A stretch of DNA of 64,000 nt, from assembly GCF_024172165.1 (NCBI RefSeq), contig NZ_JAMZEB010000002.1:10514501-10578500 (forward strand), in the 5' to 3' direction. The DNA is from Nonomuraea thailandensis. Lineage in GTDB: Bacteria > Actinomycetota > Actinomycetes > Streptosporangiales > Streptosporangiaceae. Positions 16,543-24,539 of this stretch are shown here, piece after piece (the stretch's first letter is position 1; each line of letters opens with the position of its first letter). The notes below the pieces were generated by a model. That model had not been told where the DNA came from. It saw only the letters and a list, made by a program, of their open reading frames with translations, and searched no databases. The translations under genes were made by a program, and so were the position numbers.

Positions 16543-16944
16543 ATGGAGAGCGGAGCCCGGACCTTCCCGCCCGTGCCGATACGGGGAGTCCACGCGGTGC
16601 ACAGCAGCTACAGCGGCTGCCCCCATCATTACGCGAGCGTCACCGTGGACTTCGAGCCGTGGGAGGACGGCTTCGCCGCCGAGTTCGCCGACCGGGCCGT
16701 GGCCGAGCACGCGCCCGCCCTGGACGAGCTGCCGACGCTGCGGGCGGCGCTGATCGAGGGCATGCGCGAGGAGCTGGCGAGGCGGATCCCGGAGATCGGC
16801 CTCGCGGCGGCCGTGGTCGTCCAGCGCATGGCCGTCACGCACGACTCCTCCGCGGCCTCCTTCCGCACGGCCGGGCGCCTGGCCGTCCGTGAGGCCCTGG
16901 AGCGCGCCTACGACAGGCCGCCCAAGCGCGGGCGCCGCCGGTGA
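16543..16944 (+). CDS. Stand-alone EF-G domain IV-like protein
   Basis: 133 residues from ATG 16543, with a weak AGG upstream; the frame is open further upstream but without coding character. The order of motifs follows domain IV of elongation factor G: YASVTVDFEPWEDGFAAEFA (EF-G has a Y-x-x-V-x-x-x-FEP-x-x-x-GFEF pattern), TLRAALIEGMREELA (where EF-G has an AVEKGIREAL-like helix), VVVQRMAVTHDSSAASFRTA and AGRLAVREAL (EF-G VDSSEMAFKIAGSMAFKEA). The GTPase, domain II, III and V parts are all missing. In EF-G this domain reaches the ribosomal A site during translocation. Function of a free domain is unknown; ribosome binding is a plain inference. It ends near a strong hairpin. Confidence 0.65.
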   Translation: MESGARTFPPVPIRGVHAVHSSYSGCPHHYASVTVDFEPWEDGFAAEFADRAVAEHAPALDELPTLRAALIEGMREELARRIPEIGLAAAVVVQRMAVTHDSSAASFRTAGRLAVREALERAYDRPPKRGRRR

Positions 16945-16955
16945 GCGCGCGACGC

Positions 16956-16995
16956 GACGGCCCGCGCCCGGGAGGGGTTTCGGGCGCGGGCCGTC
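16956..16995 (+). terminator. Strong bidirectional hairpin terminator
   Basis: Perfect 15-bp stem: GACGGCCCGCGCCCG (16956-16970) and CGGGCGCGGGCCGTC (16981-16995) around a 10-base loop, between convergent stops at 16944 and 17008. Confidence 0.8.
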
Positions 16996-17007
16996 ACGTG
17001 GAAAGGG

Positions 17008-18579
17008 CTACTGCCTGCTGATGCGGACCGCGTCCGCGATCACGTAGCCGGTGCCCGAGGTCCACCGGCTCACCCCGACCACGTTGTACGTGCCGGCGTT
17101 CAGCGAGAACGTGCCGATGCTGCGCCAGGCCCCGCCGCCGGAGCGTTGGTCGACGAACACGGTCTGGTTGCCGCCGGACGTCGCCACGATGTACGGCGCC
17201 GAGCTGTTGTACCCGGGATCGGCCGGATACCAGACCTCGACCGTGTACGTTCCGGCGCTCGGGATCGTGGCCGAGTACCACGCCGGGTCGCTGGCGGCGA
17301 CCGGGTCGGCGAAGCGGTAGTCGGCGCCGTGGCGCTGGCTGGAGTAGGTGGAGGTGCCCCAGTTGGCGCTGGCGGTGAACTGGCCGGAGGTGGCGTTGTC
17401 CACCGTGGTGGTCCACGAGGGGGTGCCGCCGCCACCGGTCACGTAGTTCATGTACGTGGTCCAGTTCCAGTTCGAGCCCGGGTCGGTGTGGGTCGCGCCG
17501 GGGACCTCGTTGTGGCCGATGATGCCGGTCCTGGTCTTCGGGATGCCGTACTTGTCGCAGAGGTAACGCGTCAGCGCGGCGGAGGCCCGGTACATGGCGT
17601 CGGTGAACCACGAGGGGTCGTTGACCCAGCCCTCGTGCTCGATGCCGATGGAGCGGTTGTTGTAGGTGGAGTTGCCCGCGTGCCAGGCGACGTCCTTGTC
17701 GCGGACCATCTGGGTGATGGCGCCGTTGGAGGACTTGACCACGTAGTGGGCGGAGACCTGCGCGCTGGGGTTCTGGAACCAGGAGATGGTCCCGGCGTAG
17801 GAGCCCTGGGTGACGTGGATGACCACCCGGTCGATGTTGTAGCTGGTCTCGCGGCTGGAGACGCGGTAGTTGCTGGAGCTGGCCGCGACCCAGGCGGCCG
17901 GCGGGTAGTCGGCGCTGGCCACGGCGACCGGCGATTCCGCCGGCTCGCCGGCCTGCTTGCCGGCGCGGGCGTTCAGGTCGCGGACGTCCGCGTACTCGCC
18001 GCGGTCGGCGGTGACCTCCTGCGGCTTGACCTGGATGCCGCGCAGGTCGATGCCGAGGCCGAGCTGCTCGTAGACGGCGTCGGCGTACAGGCGGGCCAGC
18101 TCGGGGGAGGAGGCGTTGCCGTACTGGGCGACGGCGCGGTACCAGCCGCCGGGGTCCTTCCTGGCGCTCTCGCCGAGGCCGAGCTTGTCGGCGAGGGACC
18201 GGAGCACGGCCGCGCCGCCGAGGATGTTGGCCTCGTCGTCGGTCTTGAGCTTGTCGGCGGACAGCCCGGTGAGCTCGGCCGCCTTCTCCAGGGAGTGGTT
18301 GGTGGGGTTGCTGACCAGGTGCATCACGCCGTAGCCGTTGCTGGCGCTGGGCTCGCCCTTGTGGCCGTCGAGGTGGGTCTCGGCGTAGGCGAGGGCGACC
18401 AGCAGGTCGCGCGGTACGTCGTGGGCGGCGGACGCCTTGGCGAAGGCCGCGGCCATCGGGGTTTCCTTGACCGCGGCTGCCTGGGTCTGCGACCAGGCGG
18501 GCTGGGCCGCGGTGATGGGGGCGATGGCGAGGATCGAGGTGGCGAGGGCTGCTACTAATCGCGTGCGGGCGAGAGTCAT
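17008..18579 (-). CDS. Secreted N-acetylmuramoyl-L-alanine amidase with transglycosylase-like and golvesin-like domains
   Basis: 523 residues from ATG 18579, with GAGGAG about seven bases upstream. A signal peptide (residues 1-30, ending near PAWSQ) is followed by a lysozyme/SLT-like helical region (about 45-170: LLVALAYAETHLDGHKGEPS, SNGYGVMHLV) and an amidase_2 domain (about 235-390: VVIHVTQGSYAGTISWFQNP, SAHYVVKSSNGAITQMV, GIEHEGWV, IIGHNEVPGATHTDPGSNWN) carrying the zinc His residues and catalytic Glu/His typical of the T7-lysozyme/PGRP family. The last 130 residues form a golvesin-C/xly-like beta-sandwich (HGADYRFADPVAASDPAWYS, GTYTVEVWYPADPGYNSSAP). It cuts the MurNAc-L-Ala bond of peptidoglycan. 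It diverges from a GHL10 gene that has the same C-terminal domain. Confidence 0.9.
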   Translation of the reverse strand: MTLARTRLVAALATSILAIAPITAAQPAWSQTQAAAVKETPMAAAFAKASAAHDVPRDLLVALAYAETHLDGHKGEPSASNGYGVMHLVSNPTNHSLEKAAELTGLSADKLKTDDEANILGGAAVLRSLADKLGLGESARKDPGGWYRAVAQYGNASSPELARLYADAVYEQLGLGIDLRGIQVKPQEVTADRGEYADVRDLNARAGKQAGEPAESPVAVASADYPPAAWVAASSSNYRVSSRETSYNIDRVVIHVTQGSYAGTISWFQNPSAQVSAHYVVKSSNGAITQMVRDKDVAWHAGNSTYNNRSIGIEHEGWVNDPSWFTDAMYRASAALTRYLCDKYGIPKTRTGIIGHNEVPGATHTDPGSNWNWTTYMNYVTGGGGTPSWTTTVDNATSGQFTASANWGTSTYSSQRHGADYRFADPVAASDPAWYSATIPSAGTYTVEVWYPADPGYNSSAPYIVATSGGNQTVFVDQRSGGGAWRSIGTFSLNAGTYNVVGVSRWTSGTGYVIADAVRISRQ

Positions 18580-18633
18580 GGGGTGCTCCTCGTTCACAGG
18601 TGACGGGTGCACGCTACGACAATCTTCTGACTG

Positions 18634-18650
18634 ATGTCGATAATTGACAT
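18634..18650. promoter_or_regulatory. 17-bp palindrome in the amidase/GHL10 divergent promoter
   Basis: ATGTCGATAATTGACAT has seven of eight base pairs matching about its centre (one mismatched pair plus a central base). It is in the only AT-rich stretch of the intergenic region; TTGACA-like sequence overlaps its right arm. A likely operator shared by both genes. Confidence 0.45.
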
Positions 18651-18733
18651 TACACGGGAGTTAAGTGAAACTTAGCGCCTTTGTCGGGGGCTGGTGGGAC
18701 CTCCGATGTTTGTGAAGACTATTGCGCTTTCTG

Positions 18734-20710
18734 ATGGATGCGCTGAAACTTCCCTTCGTGACCGCGCTCCTGCGTACCGTCGTCCTCGCGGTGCTCATCG
18801 CCGCGTTCGTCAGCCCACTCAACCCCCCAGCCTCGGCGTCGGCCGCCTGCACCGTCGATCCGGCCACCCCGAAGCGGCAGCTCAGAGCCATGTGGATCTC
18901 CTCGGTCGCCAACATCGACTGGCCCAGCCGCACCGGGCTCAGCGTGTCGGCGCAGCAGGCGGAGTTCCGCGCCTGGCTCGACCTGGCCGTGTCCAAGCGC
19001 ATGAACGCCGTGGTGGTGCAGGTCCGGCCGACGGCCGACGCGTTCTGGCCCTCCCCGTACGAGCCGTGGTCGCAGTGGCTGACAGGCACCCAGGGCGGCA
19101 ACCCGGGCTACGACCCCCTCGCCTTCATGGTCAACGAGGCCCACGCCCGCAACCTGGAGTTCCACGCCTGGTTCAACCCGTACCGGATCGCCAACCACGA
19201 CGACCCGTCCAGGCTGGTCGCCACGCACCCGGCGCGGCAGCACCCCGACTGGCGCTTCGCCTACGGCGGCAAGCTCTACTACAACCCGGGCATCCCGGAG
19301 GTGCGCGACTTCATCGAGGACGCGATCATGGACGCCGTCTCCCGGTACGACGTGGACGGCGTGCACCTCGACGACTACTTCTACCCGTATCCGGTGAGCG
19401 GCCAGAACATCCCGGACGCGGCCACGTTCGACAGGTACGGCGGCTCGTTCGCCGACGTCGGCGACTGGCGGCGGAACAACGTCAACCTGCTGGTACGCGA
19501 GCTCGACCAGCGCATCCACGCGGCCAAGCCGCACGTCTCCTTCGGCATCAGCCCGTTCGGGATCTGGCGCAACGCGGGCACCGACCCGCTCGGCTCGCGC
19601 ACCTCGGGGCTGCAGTCGTACGACGCGATCTACGCCGACAGCCGGCAGTGGGTCAAGCAGGGCTGGGTGGACTACCTGGCGCCGCAGATCTACTGGCACA
19701 TCGGCTTCTCCACGGCCGCCTACGAGGTGCTCACCGCCTGGTGGTCGGAGCAGGTCAGGGGCACCGGGGTGCAGCTCGTGATCGGCCAGGCGGCCTACCG
19801 CGCGGGCGCGTCAGGGCAGGAGGCCGCCTGGCAGGACCCCGCCGAGCTGAGCGACCACCTGCACGACAACCGGCAGCACCCCGAGGTGTCCGGCGACATC
19901 TACTTCAGCGCCAAGGACGTCAGGGCCGACCGGATCGGCGCGTTCACCAGGGTCGTCAACGCGCACTACACCAGGCCCGCGCTGCTGCCCGCCCGCGGCT
20001 CGGCGGCGGCCCCCGCCGCGCCCGCGATCACCTCGGCCACGCGCGGGCCGAGCGGCGTGCAGCTCTCCTGGACGGGCTCCGGCACGTCGTACGCCGTCCA
20101 CCGGGTGGACGGCACCCCGGCGGCGGCCGACCCGTGCTTCTTCGCCGACGCCCGCAACCTGATCAGGACGACCAGGCAGACCACGTTCACCGACACCACG
20201 GCCACCGGACCGGCGTACACGTACTACGTGACCGCGCTCAACCGCACCCACCAGGAGAGCGCGCCCAGCGCGGGCCGGGCCGTCACCTCCTCCACGCCCG
20301 GCGGGTTCAGCGTGGTGGTCGACAACGCGGACGCCGGGTTCGCCGCGGGCTCGGCCTGGGGCACCTCGACGTACTCCACGCAGCTCCACGGCGCCGACTA
20401 CCGCTTCGCCCAGCCGGTCGCGGCCAGCGACCCGGCCTGGTTCCGGGCGGCTGTGCCCAGCGCCGGGAGCTACCGGGTGGAGGTGTGGTATCCGGCCGAC
20501 GCCGGCTACAACAGCGCGACGCCGTACGTCGTGGCGGCCTCGGGCGGGAACCGGACGGTCACCGTCGACCAGCGCACGGGCGGCGGGGCCTGGCGTGACC
20601 TGGGCACCTTCACCCTGAACGCCGGCACCTACAACGTGGTCGGCGTGAGCCGCTGGACCTCCACGACGGGGTACGTCATCGCCGACGCCGTCCGCATCAC
20701 CAGGGTGTGA
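18734..20710 (+). CDS. Secreted GHL10-type glycosidase (YddW/DigH-like) with golvesin-like C-terminal domain
   Basis: 658 residues from ATG 18734 (TTG 18722 in frame is an alternative; no clear Shine-Dalgarno). A signal peptide (VVLAVLIAAFVSP, cleavage near SASA) leads into a (beta/alpha)8 GHL10 domain, residues about 45-390: RQLRAMWISSVANIDWPS, MNAVVVQVRPTADAFWPSPY, LEFHAWFNPYRI, VDGVHLDDYFYP with the DD pair, YLAPQIYWHIGF. A fibronectin III-like module follows (about 420-510), then the same 130-residue domain as the amidase (HGADYRFAQPVAASDPAWFR, YRVEVWYPADAGYNS). E. coli DigH of this family cleaves glycan strands after amidases have removed the peptides. Acts outside the cell on cell wall, by family and context. 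Confidence 0.9.
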   Translation: MDALKLPFVTALLRTVVLAVLIAAFVSPLNPPASASAACTVDPATPKRQLRAMWISSVANIDWPSRTGLSVSAQQAEFRAWLDLAVSKRMNAVVVQVRPTADAFWPSPYEPWSQWLTGTQGGNPGYDPLAFMVNEAHARNLEFHAWFNPYRIANHDDPSRLVATHPARQHPDWRFAYGGKLYYNPGIPEVRDFIEDAIMDAVSRYDVDGVHLDDYFYPYPVSGQNIPDAATFDRYGGSFADVGDWRRNNVNLLVRELDQRIHAAKPHVSFGISPFGIWRNAGTDPLGSRTSGLQSYDAIYADSRQWVKQGWVDYLAPQIYWHIGFSTAAYEVLTAWWSEQVRGTGVQLVIGQAAYRAGASGQEAAWQDPAELSDHLHDNRQHPEVSGDIYFSAKDVRADRIGAFTRVVNAHYTRPALLPARGSAAAPAAPAITSATRGPSGVQLSWTGSGTSYAVHRVDGTPAAADPCFFADARNLIRTTRQTTFTDTTATGPAYTYYVTALNRTHQESAPSAGRAVTSSTPGGFSVVVDNADAGFAAGSAWGTSTYSTQLHGADYRFAQPVAASDPAWFRAAVPSAGSYRVEVWYPADAGYNSATPYVVAASGGNRTVTVDQRTGGGAWRDLGTFTLNAGTYNVVGVSRWTSTTGYVIADAVRITRV

Positions 20711-20764
20711 TCCGCTACGCGTCCGGGGATGGGCAGACACGCCGGGTGATCGTACGATGAGGCG

Positions 20765-21847
20765 GTGGACGGTGCCCGCGCGCGACCGATCGACGCTGTC
20801 GCGGTCCTGGTCGCGGCAGGTTTGACGCCCGCGACGGGCTATGCGGGCCCGGGCCTGGTGGTCGTGCTGGCGGGGGCGCTGCCGCTGCTGTGGATGCGCC
20901 GGGCGCCCCTCGCCGTCGCGTGGATCTGCGCCGGCACCGCGCTCGCCGCGCCGGTGCTGGCCCTGGTGGTCCCGTCCGCCGTCCCGCTGCCTGCCGCCGG
21001 CGCGCCGCTGTGGCCGCCGGCGGCGCCGTTCGCGGCCTACGGCGCGATGGCGTTCGCGGCCGACCGCCGCCCGCTGTACCGCTGGATGCCGGTGCTGGTG
21101 ATCGCCTTCGCCGTGCTGGCCGTGCCCGACCGGCTCGCGCTGATCGCCAGGAGCGAGGCGGTGATCGCGCTCGCGATCATGTACGGCCTGTACGTGTCCG
21201 TCAGGGAACGGCTCCGCGCCGAGCTGGCGGAACGCTCCGAGCGCATCGAGCGCGAGCGCCTGGCCGGCGAGATGCACGACGTCGTCACCCACCGCGTCAG
21301 CCGGATCGTGCTGCAGGCCGGCGTGCTGGCCCTGGCCACCGGCGACGACCGCGCCAGGGCGGCGGCGGAGGACATCCGCGCGACGGGCTGCGACGCCCTC
21401 GACGAGCTGCGGCACATGGTGGCGCTGCTGCGGCGCGGCACCGGCGAGGGCTTCGACCTGGGGCTGCCGCTGCCCGACCTGCGGCCACTGGTGATCGACT
21501 CGGCCCGCGACGGCGTGCCGGTGGAGCTGACGGTGGACGGCACCCCCGCGCCCGTCTCGGGCCTGGTGGGGCGGACCGCGTACCTCGTGGCCGAGGCGGC
21601 CCTGGCCAACGTGCGCAAGCACGCGCCCGGTGCCGACGTGCGGGTCCTGGTGCGGTACGCGCCGGGCAACGTGCGGATCGTGGTGCGCAACACCGGCGGC
21701 TCGCCGGACGCCTGGGTCGCCGCCGCCGGCCCCGGGATGAGCCTGCCCGACCTGCGCACGCGGGTGGAGCTGGCAGGCGGCACGCTGGTGTGCCGCCCGC
21801 TGCGGGACGGCGGCTTCCGGGTCGAGGCCACCTTTCCCACGTCGTGA
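20765..21847 (+). CDS. NarL-type sensor histidine kinase (orphan)
   Basis: 360 residues from GTG 20765; a TACGAT -10-like box ends six bases upstream, so the mRNA may be leaderless. Five or so hydrophobic helices occupy residues 10-145, followed by HisKA_3 (RERLAGEMHDVVTHRVSRIV with the phospho-accepting His) and an HATPase_c domain (AEAALANVRKHAPGA N-box, GPGMSLPDLRTRVELAGGTL G-box). It matches the DesK/NarX-like kinases of actinomycetes, which phosphorylate a NarL-type regulator. No response regulator gene lies next to it, which is unusual. Inner membrane, signal unknown. Confidence 0.9.
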   Translation: MDGARARPIDAVAVLVAAGLTPATGYAGPGLVVVLAGALPLLWMRRAPLAVAWICAGTALAAPVLALVVPSAVPLPAAGAPLWPPAAPFAAYGAMAFAADRRPLYRWMPVLVIAFAVLAVPDRLALIARSEAVIALAIMYGLYVSVRERLRAELAERSERIERERLAGEMHDVVTHRVSRIVLQAGVLALATGDDRARAAAEDIRATGCDALDELRHMVALLRRGTGEGFDLGLPLPDLRPLVIDSARDGVPVELTVDGTPAPVSGLVGRTAYLVAEAALANVRKHAPGADVRVLVRYAPGNVRIVVRNTGGSPDAWVAAAGPGMSLPDLRTRVELAGGTLVCRPLRDGGFRVEATFPTS

Positions 21848-21947
21848 GGGCGCGACCGTGGTGTGACGGCGGGGTCATCCCAGGGAAGTAGCGAAAGCAT
21901 CCCGGGGAAGGATGCCCGGCGGCCTTCCGCGGGCGAGTGTTGATGTC

Positions 21948-23084
21948 ATGACGCGATTCGCCCGGACGGCCGCCGCGCTCGCCGCGGCCGTCCTGCTCGC
22001 CTCCTGCGGCGTGCCGGCCCCACCGGCCCCTCCCGCTTCTTCGGGGGGACATTCCGGCCACGCTGCCGAGCCCGCGCCCACGGCGTCACCGCTGCGGCCG
22101 GGTGAGCGGTTCGTCGACCTCGCCATGGCGGAGCCGTACACGCCGGGGCCGCCCAACGGCGGCACGGACGACTACCGCTGCTTCCTCGTCGACCCGGGGC
22201 TGACCGGCCGGGTGTCGCTGACCGGAGCCCGGTTCGAGCCCCAGAACACCGCCATCGTGCACCACGCGATCTTCTTCAGGCTCGCGCCCGAGCAGGCCGG
22301 CCGGGCGCGCGAGCTGGACGAGAGCACCCCCGGCCAGGGCTGGTCCTGCTTCGGCGACGCGGGCATCGGCGACGCCGGCTGGGTGGCGCACTGGGCGCCC
22401 GGCACCAGGGAGGCGCTCCTCGACCCGAAGTACGGCTACGACCTGCCGCCGGGCAGCCGCCTGATCATGCAGGTGCACTACAACCTGCTGGGCGTGAAGG
22501 GCGAGCCGGGCACCGACCGCTCGGGCATCCGCCTGCGCGTCACGGACCGGCGGCTGGAGCCGCTGGAGACCGGCCTGTTCTACGCGCCCGTCGAGCTGCC
22601 CTGCACGCCGAGCGAGTCGGGGCCGCTGTGCGACAGGGACGCCGCCGTGCGGGACGTCGGCGAGCGGTTCGGGCGCGACAGCCTGACGCAGGTGCGGCTG
22701 CTGGAGCAGTACTGCGGCCCGGCCGAGCCGGGCCCGACCCAGCGCTGCGACGTGCCCGTCGAGGCCCCGTTCACGGTGCACGCGCTGGCGGGGCACATGC
22801 ACCTGCTGGGACGGGCCATCAAGGTCGAGCTCAACCCGGGCACCGCGAAGGCCCGCACGCTGCTCGACGTGCCCGAGTACAACTTCGACGACCAGTCGCT
22901 GCGGCTGCTGCCCGCGCCGGTCAAGGTCGGCAGGGGCGACGTCGTACGGGTCACCTGCACGCACGACGCCGGCCTGCGCGCCCTGCTGCCGCAACTGCGC
23001 GACACCCCGCCCCGGTACGTCGTCTGGGGCGACGGCACCAGCGACGAGATGTGCCTGGGCATCGCCATCACGTCGGCCGCCTGA
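21948..23084 (+). CDS. Lipoprotein related to copper type II ascorbate-dependent monooxygenases
   Basis: 378 residues from ATG 21948. The N-terminus is a lipoprotein signal (AALAAAVLLASC, lipobox LASC) followed by a proline/Ser linker. The body shows the two-domain PHM/DBH-like pattern: IVHHAIFF (first copper site His pair), MQVHYNLLG, GHMHLLGRAIKVELNPG (HxH of the second copper) and DEMCLG (Met ligand). Many Cys (YRCFLV, WSCFG, LPCTPS, QYCGP, QRCDVP) suggest disulfides. Family enzymes hydroxylate C-H bonds with copper, O2 and a reductant. In bacteria such proteins are mostly uncharacterised. Anchored outside the cytoplasmic membrane. No operon partner. Confidence 0.82.
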   Translation: MTRFARTAAALAAAVLLASCGVPAPPAPPASSGGHSGHAAEPAPTASPLRPGERFVDLAMAEPYTPGPPNGGTDDYRCFLVDPGLTGRVSLTGARFEPQNTAIVHHAIFFRLAPEQAGRARELDESTPGQGWSCFGDAGIGDAGWVAHWAPGTREALLDPKYGYDLPPGSRLIMQVHYNLLGVKGEPGTDRSGIRLRVTDRRLEPLETGLFYAPVELPCTPSESGPLCDRDAAVRDVGERFGRDSLTQVRLLEQYCGPAEPGPTQRCDVPVEAPFTVHALAGHMHLLGRAIKVELNPGTAKARTLLDVPEYNFDDQSLRLLPAPVKVGRGDVVRVTCTHDAGLRALLPQLRDTPPRYVVWGDGTSDEMCLGIAITSAA

Positions 23085-23090
23085 GGCGGA

Positions 23091-24539
23091 TCAGCGACCG
23101 TAGATGACCGACAGGAAACGCACCAGCACCGCCTCCCTCGCGGGGGCGGGCAGCGCGTCGAGGACGGCGTTGACCATCGCCATCTCCGGCTGCCCCGCCC
23201 CCGGCCGCAGGTCCACCCCGACCGACGCGCTCAGCTCCGCGAACGTCGCGTCGTCGATCGCCTCCAGGTCCAGCCCCGCCACCAGCTCGACCAGCCCGTC
23301 GGGCAGCACGACGGGCCCGCGCTCACGTGCCGCCGCGGCCGACTCCGCGATCACCTTCAGCATGGCCTCGACCCCGGCCAGCGTGACCCCGGTGACCGTG
23401 ATGTGCAGGTTGGCCGGGATGCCCGCGTAGGAGAGCTGCGGCTGCAGGAACCAGCCCCGCGCCCGTGCCTCGTCGGCCAGCACGAACACGTCCACGTCGT
23501 CCCCGGCGAAGGCCACCAGCGACGACTCGGGCTCCCCGAGCACCCGCAGCCCCGGAATCTCGGCCAGGCCGGCGCGCAGCCTGAGCGTCGCCTCCAGCGT
23601 GGCCCGGCCCAGCTCGGCGTAGCCGGAGCGGCCCAGCGCCTGGAGGGTGGCCCAGGCGCCGCCGAGCGGGCCCGCCGACCGGGAGCTCTGCACGGTCGCG
23701 TTGATGATCGTGTAGCCGGGCCAGGCCGCCGAGGCGAAGTACGCCTTGCGCCGCGCCGCCGGGTCGGCGAACAGCAGCACCGAGGCGCCCTTGGGCGCGT
23801 AGCCGAACTTGTGCAGGTCGCAGGAGATCGACGTCACTCCCGGCACCGACAGGTCGAACGGCGGCACCGCCGCGCCCGCCTCCCGCAGCCAGGGCAGCAG
23901 CCAGCCGCCCACGCACGCGTCCACGTGGCACGGCACGCCCGCCGCGGCGGCCACGGCCGCCACCTCCTCGACGGGGTCGATGACACCTTGCGGGTAGGAC
24001 GGCGCGGAGACCACGACCAGGATCGTGTCGTCGTCGATCGCCTCCTCGACGTCGCGGGCCCGCACCTTGTACGTCCCCAGGTCCACCGGCACGGGCCTGG
24101 CCTCGACGCCCAGGTAGTGGGCCGCCTTGTGGAAGGCGGGGTGCGCGGTGACCGGCAGCACCACGTTCGGCCGGGAGCGGGGCGCCTCTCCCGCTCCGGA
24201 CGGACGCCTGGCCAGGTCGCGGGCGGCCTTGACCGCCAGCATGATCGACTCGGTGCCGCCGCTGGTGAAGATGCCGTGGCCGCCGCCGAGCAAGTCCGCC
24301 ACCGCGCCGACGACCTGCCGCTCCATCTCCACCACGCTGGGGAACGCGGTCGGGTCCAGGCAGTTGACCTCCAGCATCTCCAGGTACGCCCGGGTCGCGG
24401 CGTCGTTCACCTCGGCCCGGCCGGTGTCGTAGACGTAGGCGGTGACCTGGCCGCCGCGTACCGGCAGGTCGTGCTGCTTGAGCCGGGTCACCTCGGCCAG
24501 CAGGTCCGCTACGGGCCTCCCCGTCGGCGGCAGGTTCAC
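23091..24539 (-). CDS. PLP-dependent lyase/decarboxylase, sphingosine-1-phosphate-lyase-like
   Basis: 482 residues from GTG 24539, overlapping the transporter stop (GTGA). Fold type I PLP enzyme: TSGGTESIMLAVKAARDLAR phosphate-binding block near residue 100, VDACVGGWLLPWL with the PLP-contacting Asp near 230, and CDLHKFGYAPKGASVLLF with the Schiff-base Lys near 260. The HKFGYAPKG sequence and PSYPQGVIDPVEEVA loop are closer to sphingosine-1-phosphate lyase (Dpl1/SGPL1) than to glutamate decarboxylase, which usually has SxHKY. A C-terminal 60-residue extension (VVLPDGLVELVAGLDLEAID) is unusual. Likely cleaves a phosphorylated amino alcohol or decarboxylates an amino acid; substrate unknown. 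Third gene of the TetR-transporter operon. Confidence 0.85.
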   Translation of the reverse strand: MNLPPTGRPVADLLAEVTRLKQHDLPVRGGQVTAYVYDTGRAEVNDAATRAYLEMLEVNCLDPTAFPSVVEMERQVVGAVADLLGGGHGIFTSGGTESIMLAVKAARDLARRPSGAGEAPRSRPNVVLPVTAHPAFHKAAHYLGVEARPVPVDLGTYKVRARDVEEAIDDDTILVVVSAPSYPQGVIDPVEEVAAVAAAAGVPCHVDACVGGWLLPWLREAGAAVPPFDLSVPGVTSISCDLHKFGYAPKGASVLLFADPAARRKAYFASAAWPGYTIINATVQSSRSAGPLGGAWATLQALGRSGYAELGRATLEATLRLRAGLAEIPGLRVLGEPESSLVAFAGDDVDVFVLADEARARGWFLQPQLSYAGIPANLHITVTGVTLAGVEAMLKVIAESAAAARERGPVVLPDGLVELVAGLDLEAIDDATFAELSASVGVDLRPGAGQPEMAMVNAVLDALPAPAREAVLVRFLSVIYGR

